A stretch of 29,901 bases of DNA from JAZSMJ01 sp045535815 (GTDB lineage Bacteria > Bacillota > Clostridia > Oscillospirales > CAG-272), in the NCBI GenBank assembly GCA_045535815.1, contig JAZSMJ010000081.1, positions 1 through 29,901 on the forward strand, given 5' to 3'. The translations under genes and the position numbers were made by a program. The notes beneath the pieces were generated by a model. That model did no database searches, had not been told where the DNA came from, and was given only the letters and a program-made list of their open reading frames with translations. Positions 16,134 to 24,979 of the stretch are shown here, piece by piece; the first letter of the stretch is position 1, and every line of letters begins with the position of its first letter.

Positions 16134-16790
16134 TTAGTCTGTATATTGACTGTACAGAAATTCTTCCACCGATTTGTTTGCGAACAGAAGAACGCAAACG
16201 GTTATCTTGTAGGCTAAGTTAATCATAAAGGATATCATAAACGCACTCGGGATGTTCGACATTGAAAAAACGTATATAACGTCAAAGAATACGCCCCATA
16301 TGCCAAGTGCGATAAAAAGTATCCTTGCCCAAGGGTGACCTCGCCACAGGCAAACGATGATTATTATGCTGAGAGCAAGAGAAATAAAGGCTGTTAAGGG
16401 ATTCAAGGCAAGACGGAGTATAAACGAGAGGGCAGTAAGTATGCTTTCGATTATTACTATCCATCTGACTATCTTTTTGCCTCTGAAATATCTGTCCTCA
16501 GATGCCGATTCATATTCGGCTATCATCCTTTTCTTTTCTTCTTCCGATTCGTCGTCCATTCCACGAAAGCTTACCCTTGGCTTGTAAAGTGCTGCCGTAA
16601 GGCTTCCGACCGGAACACCCAATGCATCGGCGATCTGAGTTATTTGCTCGTTTGTGGGTAGCTCTTTTCCTTCCTCCCATAAAGCAAACTGCTCTTGCGA
16701 TATGCCGAGTGCCTGAGCAAGACCGCTTTGCGACATCCCGAATCTTTCACGGGTACGTGCAAGCTCCTCGCCGAATTCCTTTTTATTCAT
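16134..16790 (-). CDS. Membrane-anchored XRE-family regulator
   Basis: 218 aa. An N-terminal helix-turn-helix of Cro/C1 (XRE) type (residues about 7-62: LARTRERFGMSQSGLAQALGISQEQFALWEEGKELP). A charged linker (about 75-103) and about four hydrophobic segments follow (about 108-200), so the DNA-binding head is probably tethered to the membrane. ATG 16790 has AAAAGGAG upstream. It is the second gene after the GH172 glycosidase, with 20 nt between them. The target and signal are unknown; regulation of the linked glycosidase is a guess. Confidence 0.82.
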   Translation of the reverse strand: MNKKEFGEELARTRERFGMSQSGLAQALGISQEQFALWEEGKELPTNEQITQIADALGVPVGSLTAALYKPRVSFRGMDDESEEEKKRMIAEYESASEDRYFRGKKIVRWIVIIESILTALSFILRLALNPLTAFISLALSIIIIVCLWRGHPWARILFIALGIWGVFFDVIYVFSMSNIPSAFMISFMINLAYKITVCVLLFANKSVEEFLYSQYTD

Positions 16791-16810
16791 AAGTATCTCC
16801 TTTTAAACGG

Positions 16811-18661
16811 TTATTTTGTGACTGCAAAAATCTTATATCCGAATGAATTCCATGAGTCAGACTCGGGAACTATCTTTACCGTGATGCTGTCTTTTCCGAT
16901 GAAATGCTTCTCCGTGAAGACGTATTCGTCCTCAAGCCAGCGCTTTATCGGATTTCTGTCAGCAAAATACCAATCAAATTCGGTACGCTCACCGCAGACG
17001 TATACGCTTGCACGCTGTCTGCCTTCCTTCTGATCGCTCATTCTTCTGATTATAAGATAGTCTGTGTTTTCGGGAATATTTACGTTGAATTCGCATTCGC
17101 TGTTATATTCGCCTGTTGCTTTGATCAAAATGTGATCGTCATCACCCTCGAAAGCGCTTTCAAGGGATTCACCCTCCGGGAAGCTTATCTCGCCTGCAAG
17201 AGACATTTTGGGCTCGTCAACACCGTAATAGAATACCATTCCCGAATGCTCAAGATAGTAGTCGTTATCTCCACCCGATTCAATGGCAAATGAAAACTCG
17301 GAGGAGAAGGGATAGCAATCTCCGGGAAGCTGACGTGTCATTGACCAGTTGAGGTGATAATATCCGTCATATCCGCTGATGGGGTTTGATTCGGGAGGTG
17401 TCGGGAATCCCCAGCCGTAGCAGGAATAGCTTTCAGAGCCGTCGCTTTCTATAGAGGGAGTTTTTCTTCCGTCTATATGAACTCTGACGTCACCCTCACA
17501 GCTTGCACACGTCTCGGGAGTTTTTGCATATGCGGTAATGGTTGAGCTTACGATGTGACCGCATCCCTTGACCTTGGCGATAACGCTGTCTGCACCTTCT
17601 GTATGACGTCTTTCGTAATAATCGCTTGAGCGGAAGTAACCGAAGGAGTAATTCTTATAAAAATCGTTATACTCGGCAGTTGAGAAAACCGATGCTTCAG
17701 AGAATGCAATAGTGCTCTTGCCGCAGTTGACTATCTCGATCTTGGCAGATGAGAGGAAGGGCATAGGGAAGAAGTTGTAATATTCACCGTCGGTATTCAT
17801 TCCCGAATAAAGAAGTTGAAGGGGATTGTATCCGAGCTCGTTTGAGAAGAAGCAGCCGAAGGGAGCGTAAACGTCAGGCTTTTTATGTCCGTCCCAGCTC
17901 GCCCTTACGTAAAGGTCTGAAAGATGGGACTGAGCAAATCTTTCGGTGCGTATCTTTATCTCTGAAACAAGCTTCTGTTCGTTTGCCTCGAAGATCGTAA
18001 TGCTCTTTCCGGGATCGAGAGAAAAAGCTCTTGTGAAGGTTTTTGAGCCAAAGCCCGAATAAACGAGCGGAGTACCGCTTCCTGCGTTTTTCCAGTTGCG
18101 GATAAGGTTGTTGTAATAATCGTTTATCGAGAAGGTATTGATACCGCCCTCGGGATAGCTTTGGTATATAACGTGTCCCCATCCTCCGTGACCGAGAGTC
18201 TTATCATATCCTTCAAGTTTTATGTCGCTCGTTATCTTGCAGGATTTGGCAAAGGGCATAGGTGCGTAGCTGCGTACAACTCTTATAGGTCCTCTTCCGT
18301 TTTCAACAGGGCCGATATATCTCGATGCGAGAGGCTCAATAAAAGGATAGACCTCGCCGAACTGCGAATGCTTTATAGTGAAGCGAGGCTCGCTTTCGCC
18401 GTCGAAGTAGAAGCGGAAGGTAGGCTCCTCACTGGTAGGGTATCTGTGCTGAACAAAATTGTATATACATCCGGGGCCCTCGTGGTCAAATATTACCCAT
18501 TCGCCTTTTTCGTCCTGGTAGAGCCACCAGTCCCAATCTGCATTGCCTCCTGCCTTGTCTATGCTACCCTCATAATAAGCTCTTGTAGAAGAGCGGAGAA
18601 TCGGAAGCATAATATGGTTTGAAATACCGCCTATACCGTATATCTGTTCAGGATGTTTCAT
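16811..18661 (-). CDS. Glycoside hydrolase family 172 (DUF2961) protein
   Basis: 616 aa, with no signal peptide, so it is predicted cytoplasmic. The N-terminal two thirds carry DUF2961/GH172 hallmarks: DWDWWLYQDEKGEW...FDHEGPGCIYNFVQH, FYFDGESEP, a GHGGWGHVIYQSYPEGG stretch, and a GSESYS...GW segment (E410) where family members have a TEDY-like motif, then FAIESGGDNDYY (E461). Known GH172 enzymes act on fructofuranosides or arabinofuranosides as assembled jelly rolls. Which glutamates are catalytic here cannot be settled by eye. The C-terminal part (about 490-616) is a further beta-rich region. ATG 18661 follows a strong AGGAGGT. No sugar transporter is adjacent, so the substrate is open. Confidence 0.85.
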   Translation of the reverse strand: MKHPEQIYGIGGISNHIMLPILRSSTRAYYEGSIDKAGGNADWDWWLYQDEKGEWVIFDHEGPGCIYNFVQHRYPTSEEPTFRFYFDGESEPRFTIKHSQFGEVYPFIEPLASRYIGPVENGRGPIRVVRSYAPMPFAKSCKITSDIKLEGYDKTLGHGGWGHVIYQSYPEGGINTFSINDYYNNLIRNWKNAGSGTPLVYSGFGSKTFTRAFSLDPGKSITIFEANEQKLVSEIKIRTERFAQSHLSDLYVRASWDGHKKPDVYAPFGCFFSNELGYNPLQLLYSGMNTDGEYYNFFPMPFLSSAKIEIVNCGKSTIAFSEASVFSTAEYNDFYKNYSFGYFRSSDYYERRHTEGADSVIAKVKGCGHIVSSTITAYAKTPETCASCEGDVRVHIDGRKTPSIESDGSESYSCYGWGFPTPPESNPISGYDGYYHLNWSMTRQLPGDCYPFSSEFSFAIESGGDNDYYLEHSGMVFYYGVDEPKMSLAGEISFPEGESLESAFEGDDDHILIKATGEYNSECEFNVNIPENTDYLIIRRMSDQKEGRQRASVYVCGERTEFDWYFADRNPIKRWLEDEYVFTEKHFIGKDSITVKIVPESDSWNSFGYKIFAVTK

Positions 18662-18726
18662 AATAATACCTCCTATAAATAATCAAGTGATATTTATATT
18701 ATAAAATATAAAGAGCAAAAAAACAA

Positions 18727-18751
18727 GCATACATGGTGTCATTATGTATGC
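18727..18751. repeat. Inverted repeat upstream of the GH172 gene
   Basis: GCATACAT (18727-18734) and ATGTATGC (18744-18751) form a perfect 8-bp stem with a 9-nt loop. In the minus direction it is followed by TTGTTTTTTT, terminator-like. It sits about 65 nt before the GH172 start on that strand. It could be an attenuator or an operator. A TATAAT on the minus strand lies between it and the gene, but without a good -35. Confidence 0.4.
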
Positions 18752-18799
18752 CTTTTGACGTAAAGTTTTAAGTTTTTTGTATATCGGGTTATATTTTTG

Positions 18800-18828
18800 T
18801 TGCAATTTTTGGAAAAAAACTGTATAAT
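18800..18828 (+). promoter_or_regulatory. SigA-type promoter of the phosphate transporter operon
   Basis: TTGCAA (18800-18805), 17 nt, TATAAT (18823-18828), about 50 nt before the start codon. I see no obvious Pho box. Confidence 0.7.
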
Positions 18829-18883
18829 AAACAAAAATGTATTTATTTTTGATTCTCAGCTTTTTATAAGGAGGATGATATAA

Positions 18884-19936
18884 TTGTCTATTCTCGATTT
18901 TGCTTCGCAGGCATTGCAGAATCCCATGCTGTTGGTATCTACGTTGCTTACGCTTGGAGTAATTCTGGTAAACGGCTGGACTGATGCTCCAAACGCTATT
19001 GCAACCTGCGTTTCCACAAGAGCGATAGGAGTACGCAAAGCCATAATTATGGCTGCGATATTCAATTTTTTGGGCGTTTTGGTAATGACCTTAGTCAACG
19101 CCTCGGTTGCCACTACTATATACAATATGGTTGATTTCGGCTCTGATTCAAGCGCAGCTCTGATTGCACTTTGTGCGGCAATGGCGGCAATCGTTATATG
19201 GGCAACGGCTGCGTGGTATTTCGGTATACCTACGAGTGAGAGCCATGCACTGATTGCAGGTATCTCAGGTGCGGCAGTTGCGGTGCAGGGGGGATTTGGC
19301 GGTCTCAGAGGCGAGGAATGGATAAAGGTTTTGTACGGAATCGTCCTCTCTACGTTGCTCGGCTTTGCAATGGGATTTCTTTCATCCAAGCTGACAGTTC
19401 TTATTTTCAAAAATCAGAACCGTATGAAATGCGAGAAGTTCTTCTCCGGCGCACAGGTAGTCGGAGGCGCTTCTATGGCGTTCATGCACGGCGCACAGGA
19501 CGGACAGAAATTTATGGCAATATTCCTTCTCGGTAATGCTCTTGTGCAGGGAACGTCTACGGGTGCTTTTGAGGGAACGCCTCCTATTTGGCTTATGATA
19601 GTCGTTTCAATCGTTATGGGTCTCGGCACCTCTATCGGTGGCTACCGCATTATCAAGTCAGTCGGTATGGATATGGTAAAGCTTAAGCCTTACCAGGGAT
19701 TTGCAGCCGATTTTGCGGCAACCTTCTGCCTGCTCCTTTCGTCGCTCACCGGTATTCCGGTCAGCACGACACATACAAAAACTACCGCTATAATGGGTGT
19801 AGGTGCGGCAAGACGAATGAGCAACGTAAACTGGGGCGTTGTAAAAGAGCTGGTTCTTACTTGGGTATTTACATTCCCCGGATGTGGAATTCTCGGATTT
19901 ATAATGGCAAAAATCTTTTTGATAATGTTTGCATAA
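18884..19936 (+). CDS. pit: PiT-family inorganic phosphate transporter
   Basis: 350 aa polytopic membrane protein with the duplicated PiT signature. The N-terminal copy is NGWTDAPNAIATCVSTRAI (about residues 27-45) and the C-terminal copy is GIPVSTTHTKTTAIMGVGA (about 288-306). It imports phosphate with a cation. The start is TTG 18884: AGGAGG (18869-18874) is 9 nt upstream and no ATG is suitably placed. It is followed 16 nt later by a DUF47 gene, the standard Pit partner. Confidence 0.93.
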   Translation: MSILDFASQALQNPMLLVSTLLTLGVILVNGWTDAPNAIATCVSTRAIGVRKAIIMAAIFNFLGVLVMTLVNASVATTIYNMVDFGSDSSAALIALCAAMAAIVIWATAAWYFGIPTSESHALIAGISGAAVAVQGGFGGLRGEEWIKVLYGIVLSTLLGFAMGFLSSKLTVLIFKNQNRMKCEKFFSGAQVVGGASMAFMHGAQDGQKFMAIFLLGNALVQGTSTGAFEGTPPIWLMIVVSIVMGLGTSIGGYRIIKSVGMDMVKLKPYQGFAADFAATFCLLLSSLTGIPVSTTHTKTTAIMGVGAARRMSNVNWGVVKELVLTWVFTFPGCGILGFIMAKIFLIMFA

Positions 19937-19952
19937 GGAGTGATATTGAATT

Positions 19953-20573
19953 ATGGCAAAGAATAAGAATGATTATTTTAAATTGATCGAACAGCAGGTA
20001 GAGTTTTGCGTTAAGGCATCCGATTTTCTCACAGACTGTCTGAATAATTGCACTGCAGAGCAGATCCCCGAAAAAAGAGATGAGATGCACGCTATTGAGC
20101 ATGCTGCCGATCAGCAGCGCCACGATATAATGACCAAGCTCTCGTCAGAGTTTATCACGCCTATAGATCAGGAGGATATTATTCGCTTGGTTCAGATAAT
20201 CGACGACGTAACGGATGCATTGGATGAGGTCGTTCTTGAGTTCTATATGTTCGATATACAGAATATGCCGGAGTTTGCTCCCGAGTTTTCCAAGATCGTT
20301 AATAAGTGCGTAAAGGGACTTTATTCGGCAGTTCAGGAGCTTAAAAACTTCAAGAAGCCCGACACGCTGCGTAAGCTGCTTGTTGAGGTCAATATGATCG
20401 AGGGTGAAGCAGATGATCTTTTTGTCAATGCTATACATCAGCTTTACCGCAAGGAAACGACCTATAAGGAGCTCAGCTCTAACAAGGAAGTTTACGAAAG
20501 CCTTGAAAACTGCTGTGACCTCTGCGAGCATGCAGCAGACGTAATAGAGCAGGTCGTAATGAAAAATACCTGA
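19953..20573 (+). CDS. DUF47 family PhoU-like protein, Pit accessory
   Basis: 206 aa, almost entirely alpha-helical, with the PhoU-like repeat pattern of acidic residues and His: EHAADQQRHDIMTKL about residues 50-64, and LCEHAADVIEQVV near the C-terminus. The length is typical for DUF47. Such proteins are encoded next to PiT transporters and are thought to control them. ATG 19953 follows AAGGAG. It shares the promoter of pit and is followed by a strong terminator. Confidence 0.9.
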   Translation: MAKNKNDYFKLIEQQVEFCVKASDFLTDCLNNCTAEQIPEKRDEMHAIEHAADQQRHDIMTKLSSEFITPIDQEDIIRLVQIIDDVTDALDEVVLEFYMFDIQNMPEFAPEFSKIVNKCVKGLYSAVQELKNFKKPDTLRKLLVEVNMIEGEADDLFVNAIHQLYRKETTYKELSSNKEVYESLENCCDLCEHAADVIEQVVMKNT

Positions 20574-20577
20574 TATG

Positions 20578-20611
20578 AAAAAATTCGCTTGAATAACCAA
20601 GCGGATTTTTT
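20578..20611 (+). terminator. Terminator after the pit operon
   Basis: AAAAAATTCGCTTG (20578-20591) pairs with CAAGCGGATTTTTT (20598-20611), one T:G pair, with a 6-nt loop. A second weaker inverted repeat, CTGAAAAA/TTTTTCAG, follows at 20638-20667. Confidence 0.88.
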
Positions 20612-20716
20612 ATGGGTGTACGATACTTATATCTTAACTGAAAAAGCTTATAAATGTATTTTTTCAGAAAAATATCATAATTTTATAGTTTTTATAAATA
20701 AAAATTATGTTTTATA

Positions 20717-20745
20717 TTGACCAATTTGTTTTTTTGATATATAAT
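20717..20745 (+). promoter_or_regulatory. SigA-type promoter of the opp operon
   Basis: TTGACC (20717-20722), 17 nt, TATAAT (20740-20745), with very AT-rich DNA upstream (about 20668-20716) that could act as an UP element. A small hairpin, CCTATG-ATTC-CATAGG (20789-20804), ends just before the ribosome binding site AAAGGAAAGG of oppB. Confidence 0.78.
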
Positions 20746-20820
20746 AATATAAGATGTCTATTTTAAAGAGGGATCTAAAAAATACGCACCTATGATTCCA
20801 TAGGCAAAGGAAAGGTTAAC

Positions 20821-21750
20821 ATGAACTCAAAAACTTTGATGTATATCGCCAAACGTCTCATATTGGCTATTTTCACGGTATGGGTCGTTATCACAGTCAC
20901 CTTTTTCGTAATGCACGCAGTTCCGGGTGATCCTTTTACAAGTGAAAAGGCTCTTCCGCAGGCTGCCAAAGAAAGACTGGAAGAAAAATTCGGATTAAAT
21001 AAGCCTCTGCTTGAGCAGTATGCAGACTATCTTGCAGATATCGTGACCAAGTTCGATTTCGGTCCTTCTTTGAAAAAGGACGGAATGATGGTTCAGGATA
21101 TTATTGCGGACGGTCTTAAGACGTCTGCAAAGCTCGGCGTTATTGCCGCAGGTATAGCTATAGTGATCGGTGTCGTTTTGGGCTCGGTCGCAGCTCTGCG
21201 CAGAAATAAATTTATCGACCGTGCGATAATGGTCGTAACGACAGCGTTTATCTCCATTCCTTCGTTTATTATGGGAACGCTTTTGCTATACGTGTTTGCG
21301 GTATCATTGAATCTGGTTCCTGCAAACGGTGCATCGGCAGGGGGACTTATATTACCTGTTATTACGCTTTCTCTCAGCCCAATGGCTCATATAACACGTC
21401 TTACACGTTCGTCCATGCTGGACGTTCTCGGTCAGGACTATATCCGTACCGCAAAGGCAAAGGGAGTTTCGGGTGTTAAGATCATTTTCGGTCACGCTCT
21501 CAAGAATTCACTCATCCCCGTTATTACATACCTCGGCCCGATGCTTGCTTATATCGTTACCGGCTCTCTTGTAGTTGAGCAGATATTTGCCGTTCCGGGC
21601 GTCGGACGCTCGTTCGTCAGCAGCATTACAAACCGTGACTATACACTCATTATGGGCACTACTATAGTTTTGGCGACGCTTATCGTTGTTATGAACCTTA
21701 TCGGCGATATAATGTACAAGGTCGTTGACCCCCGTATCAATCTGGAGTAA
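20821..21750 (+). CDS. oppB: Oligopeptide ABC transporter permease OppB
   Basis: 309 aa inner-membrane permease of the BPD_transp_1 type. The N-terminal OppB/DppB signature (YIAKRLILAIFTVWVVITVTF followed by HAVPGDPF) is present. About six transmembrane helices follow, and the EAA loop is QDYIRTAKAKGVSGVKIIFGHALKNSLIPVI, which docks on the ATPase subunits. ATG 20821 follows AAAGGAAAGG. It is the first gene of oppBCDF-oppA. Confidence 0.94.
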   Translation: MNSKTLMYIAKRLILAIFTVWVVITVTFFVMHAVPGDPFTSEKALPQAAKERLEEKFGLNKPLLEQYADYLADIVTKFDFGPSLKKDGMMVQDIIADGLKTSAKLGVIAAGIAIVIGVVLGSVAALRRNKFIDRAIMVVTTAFISIPSFIMGTLLLYVFAVSLNLVPANGASAGGLILPVITLSLSPMAHITRLTRSSMLDVLGQDYIRTAKAKGVSGVKIIFGHALKNSLIPVITYLGPMLAYIVTGSLVVEQIFAVPGVGRSFVSSITNRDYTLIMGTTIVLATLIVVMNLIGDIMYKVVDPRINLE

Positions 21751-21764
21751 GGAGGAATAGAGCT

Positions 21765-22820
21765 TTGAAAAAGAATGTATTCAGTATGCAGCTTGACGTA
21801 GACTCGTTCCTGCCTGCAACAGAAAAAGATAAGGAATATATGGTTCAGATGCGTCCTGCATCGACCTTCTTTAAGGACGGCGTAAAGCGACTCCTCAAAA
21901 ACAAGGTCGCTACCGTCAGCTTCTTCGTGATAGTTTTTATAGTTTTGGTTTCGATCTTTTTACCTATGTTCTGGCCATATAGCTATGATCAGCAGCTTGG
22001 TAACACGCTGTACGGAGTTGACGCTTCTTATAACAATCTCGGCCCGTTTGAATACGGAGAGACCGAGCAGGCTATGCGTGAAGAGGGCGAGTTCGTATTC
22101 CCACACATCTTCGGAACCGACTCTCACGGACGTGATTATCTCATCCGTATCGTTTACGGAACAAGAATCTCACTTCTCGTTGGATTCTTTGCCAGCATCA
22201 TCGTTCTCGTGATCGGTATGCTCGTCGGCTCTGTTGCAGGATATTGCGGTGGCAAGGTCGACCTTGTAATCATGAGAATAGTTGATATCATATATTCTCT
22301 GCCTGATATGCTGATGGTCATTTTGTTGGCTGCCGTCATGAAGCAGGTCTTAGGTCCGATAATAGAGGGAACACTCCTTGCGGATCTGGGAAGTAATATG
22401 ATCAGCTTGTTTATCGTTTTTGCCCTTCTTTATTGGGTATCTATGTCACGTCTTATCCGTGGACAGATACTTTCTCTGCGTGAGCAGGAATACGTGCTCT
22501 CTGCGAGAGCATCGGGAGCTAAGAGCGGCAGAATAATCAAAAAGCATCTTATTCCTAACTGTATCAGTGTTATTATAATTTCTACAGCGCTTCAGATCCC
22601 CAGCGCAATATTCACGGAAAGCTATCTTTCCTTCCTTGGTCTCGGTGTAAATGCACCCATGCCTTCGCTCGGATCGCTTGCATCAGATGCGCTTGACGGT
22701 ATTAGCACTTATCCTCACCGTTTATTCATTCCCGCTGTTGTTATTTCGCTGATCGTTCTTTCACTTAACTTGTTCGGTGACGGTCTTCGTGATGCGTTTG
22801 ACCCCAAGCTGAACAACTAA
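21765..22820 (+). CDS. oppC: Oligopeptide ABC transporter permease OppC
   Basis: 351 aa. An OppC-type N-terminal segment (RLLKNKVATVSFFVIVFIVL... FWPYSYDQQ) precedes the BPD_transp_1 core. FGTDSHGRDYLIRIVYGTRISL and the EAA loop EYVLSARASGAKSGRIIKKHLIPN are clear. The start is TTG 21765, with AAGGAGG 9 nt upstream; the first in-frame ATG would lose the N-terminus. It pairs with OppB to form the channel. It lies 14 nt after oppB and 13 nt before oppD. Confidence 0.94.
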   Translation: MKKNVFSMQLDVDSFLPATEKDKEYMVQMRPASTFFKDGVKRLLKNKVATVSFFVIVFIVLVSIFLPMFWPYSYDQQLGNTLYGVDASYNNLGPFEYGETEQAMREEGEFVFPHIFGTDSHGRDYLIRIVYGTRISLLVGFFASIIVLVIGMLVGSVAGYCGGKVDLVIMRIVDIIYSLPDMLMVILLAAVMKQVLGPIIEGTLLADLGSNMISLFIVFALLYWVSMSRLIRGQILSLREQEYVLSARASGAKSGRIIKKHLIPNCISVIIISTALQIPSAIFTESYLSFLGLGVNAPMPSLGSLASDALDGISTYPHRLFIPAVVISLIVLSLNLFGDGLRDAFDPKLNN

Positions 22821-22833
22821 AGGAGGAGCAGAA

Positions 22834-23874
22834 ATGGCTTTATTGGAAGTAAGAAATTTACGCACCTCGTTCTTTACCGATGCAGGAGAGGTCAAGGCTG
22901 TAAACGGTATATCCTTTAATCTCGATCGCGGAAAGGTTCTCGGCATAGTCGGAGAATCCGGATCGGGTAAATCGGTAACTGCATATTCTATTATGCAGAT
23001 CCTTGCAGGCACTGCCAAAATCCATCCCGAGTCTTCTATCAAGCTCGACGGACAGGAGCTGGTAGGAGCAGGCGAAAAAGTTATGAAAACTGTCAGAGGA
23101 AATAAGGTATCCATCATTTTCCAGGATCCTATGACTTCTCTGAACCCTACGTATACTATAGGTCATCAGCTGATGGAAGCAATACTGCTCCACACCAACC
23201 GCAACAAAGCGCAGGCGTGGGACAGAGCAGTTGAAATGCTTCGTCTCGTTAATATAAACGAGCCCGAAAAGCGTATGAAGCAGTATCCTCACGAATTCTC
23301 GGGCGGTATGAGACAGCGTATAGTTATCGCAATGGCTTTGGCATGCGAGCCCGATATTCTGATAGCGGACGAGCCTACCACAGCGCTTGACGTTACCATC
23401 CAGGCACAGATACTTGAGCTTATGGCATCGCTCCAGAAGGAGCTTGGAATGGCGATCATTATGATCACTCACGACCTCGGTGTCGTTGCACAGATGTGTG
23501 ACGAGGTCATAGTAATGTATGCAGGTTCAATTTGTGAGCAGGGAACTGCAGATGAGATATTCTACAATCCCTGTCACGAATACACAAAGGGTCTGCTTCG
23601 TTCAATCCCCACGACATCATCCGATAAGGAAAAGCTTGAGCCTATCACAGGTACGCCTATCGACCTTTTGAATATGCCTGAAGGATGCCCGTTTGCTCCC
23701 CGTTGTGAAGCAGCAATGAAGGTCTGCCTCACACAGCGTGCAGCTCCTAAGGATATCAACTGTGATCACCGTGCAGCGTGCTGGATGAATGTCAAAATAG
23801 ACTTTGAAAACGGAGTGCTGACTGATCAGAATGAGAACAGTGCAGCATCAGAAGGAGGAGAAGACAATGAGTGA
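22834..23874 (+). CDS. oppD: Oligopeptide ABC transporter ATP-binding protein OppD
   Basis: 346 aa cytoplasmic ATPase. Walker A is GESGSGKS (residues 40-47), the Q loop FQDPMTSLNP, the signature SGGMRQR, Walker B ILIADEPTTALD and the switch His in ITHDLG. The C-terminal oligo_HPY region has the cysteine pattern GCPFAPRCEAAMKVC...C...CW seen in OppD/DppD proteins, some of which bind an iron-sulfur cluster. ATG 22834 follows AAAGGAGG. Its last 8 bases overlap oppF, consistent with coupled 1:1 synthesis. Confidence 0.95.
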   Translation: MALLEVRNLRTSFFTDAGEVKAVNGISFNLDRGKVLGIVGESGSGKSVTAYSIMQILAGTAKIHPESSIKLDGQELVGAGEKVMKTVRGNKVSIIFQDPMTSLNPTYTIGHQLMEAILLHTNRNKAQAWDRAVEMLRLVNINEPEKRMKQYPHEFSGGMRQRIVIAMALACEPDILIADEPTTALDVTIQAQILELMASLQKELGMAIIMITHDLGVVAQMCDEVIVMYAGSICEQGTADEIFYNPCHEYTKGLLRSIPTTSSDKEKLEPITGTPIDLLNMPEGCPFAPRCEAAMKVCLTQRAAPKDINCDHRAACWMNVKIDFENGVLTDQNENSAASEGGEDNE

Positions 23875-24871
23875 TATCGAGAAAAAGATTGAAACTGCCG
23901 AAGCTCCTCTGATAGAAGTAAAGGACTTAAAGCAATATTTCAATATAAGTATGGGAGTATTCAAGTCAAAGCCTCTCAAGGCGGTTGACGGAGTATCCTT
24001 CTATATCAATAAGGGCGAAACACTCGGACTCGTTGGAGAGTCAGGATGCGGTAAAACTACAGTCGGTCGTACGCTTATGAATCTTTATAAGCCTACTGCA
24101 GGCGAAATATACTACAAGGGAAAACAGATCGTTACGAAGCATGATATCAATGAATTCCGCAAAAAAGCAGCGATGGTTTTCCAGGATCCTTATTCCTCGC
24201 TCAATCCCCGTATGACCGTCTCTGACATTATAGCAGAGCCGCTTGATATACATAAAATGTATTCAAGCGAGGAGGAAAGACGCGAGAAGGTGCTTACGCT
24301 TATGGAGCACGTCGGTCTAAACAGTGAGCACGCATCCAGATATGCTCATGAGTTTTCGGGCGGGCAGCGTCAGAGAATAGGTATAGCGAGAGCGCTTGCC
24401 ATATCTCCCGACTTTATAGTTTGTGACGAGCCTGTTTCCGCACTTGACGTTTCCATTCAGGCGCAGGTCATCAATATGTTTGATGAATTGCAGGATAAGA
24501 TGGGACTTTCCTATCTGTTCATTGCTCACGACCTGCTTGTAGTACGTCATATCAGTCACCGTATAGCGGTAATGTATTTAGGTAAGATAGTTGAAATGGC
24601 AGATGCAGACGAGATATATAACCATCCGATGCATCCATATTCAAAGGCACTTATATCGGCTGTTCCGATCCCGGATCCGAATATTGCCAGAGCAAATCAG
24701 CGTATTGCGCTGGGCGGCGATATTCCCAGTCCGCTCAATGCACCTTCAGGATGTCCCTTCCGTACACGTTGTCCTTATGCAACAGAAGAATGTGCGCAGG
24801 AAAAGCCTGAATTCAAGGAAGTATCCAAGGGACATTTCGTGGCATGCCACAACCTAGATAAGGTCAACTGA
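23867..24871 (+). CDS. oppF: Oligopeptide ABC transporter ATP-binding protein OppF
   Basis: 334 aa cytoplasmic ATPase, partner of OppD. Walker A is GESGCGKT (residues 57-64), the signature SGGQRQR, Walker B FIVCDEPVSALD and the switch His in IAHDLL. The Cys-containing C-terminal region GCPFRTRCPYATEEC is OppF-like. I chose ATG 23867: AGGAGG (23853-23858) precedes it and it overlaps the oppD stop as ATGAGTGA. A longer upstream reading has no ribosome binding site. Confidence 0.95.
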   Translation: MSDIEKKIETAEAPLIEVKDLKQYFNISMGVFKSKPLKAVDGVSFYINKGETLGLVGESGCGKTTVGRTLMNLYKPTAGEIYYKGKQIVTKHDINEFRKKAAMVFQDPYSSLNPRMTVSDIIAEPLDIHKMYSSEEERREKVLTLMEHVGLNSEHASRYAHEFSGGQRQRIGIARALAISPDFIVCDEPVSALDVSIQAQVINMFDELQDKMGLSYLFIAHDLLVVRHISHRIAVMYLGKIVEMADADEIYNHPMHPYSKALISAVPIPDPNIARANQRIALGGDIPSPLNAPSGCPFRTRCPYATEECAQEKPEFKEVSKGHFVACHNLDKVN

Positions 24872-24894
24872 TCTTAACAAACATCGTTTCATTA

Positions 24895-24930
24895 CGTGTA
24901 GCCAAAGGCGTGCAATTCTTTGGAGGCACG
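24895..24930 (+). promoter_or_regulatory. Intercistronic hairpin between oppF and oppA
   Basis: CCAAAG (24902-24907) pairs with CTTTGG (24918-24923), extended by an outer CGTG/CACG pairing (24895-24898 with 24927-24930). No T-run follows, so it is not a terminator. Such a hairpin upstream of a binding-protein gene could stabilise the 3' mRNA and raise OppA output. No separate promoter is evident in the 108-nt gap. Confidence 0.45.
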
Positions 24931-24979
24931 GTGAAAAAATATAAAACATATCATACAAAAGAAAGAAAGGAAAAAAGAA

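Noticed and set aside
20754..20795. A 13-codon leader peptide before oppB
   Set aside because: There is no ribosome binding site and its start nearly coincides with the expected transcription start. I see no attenuator codons.
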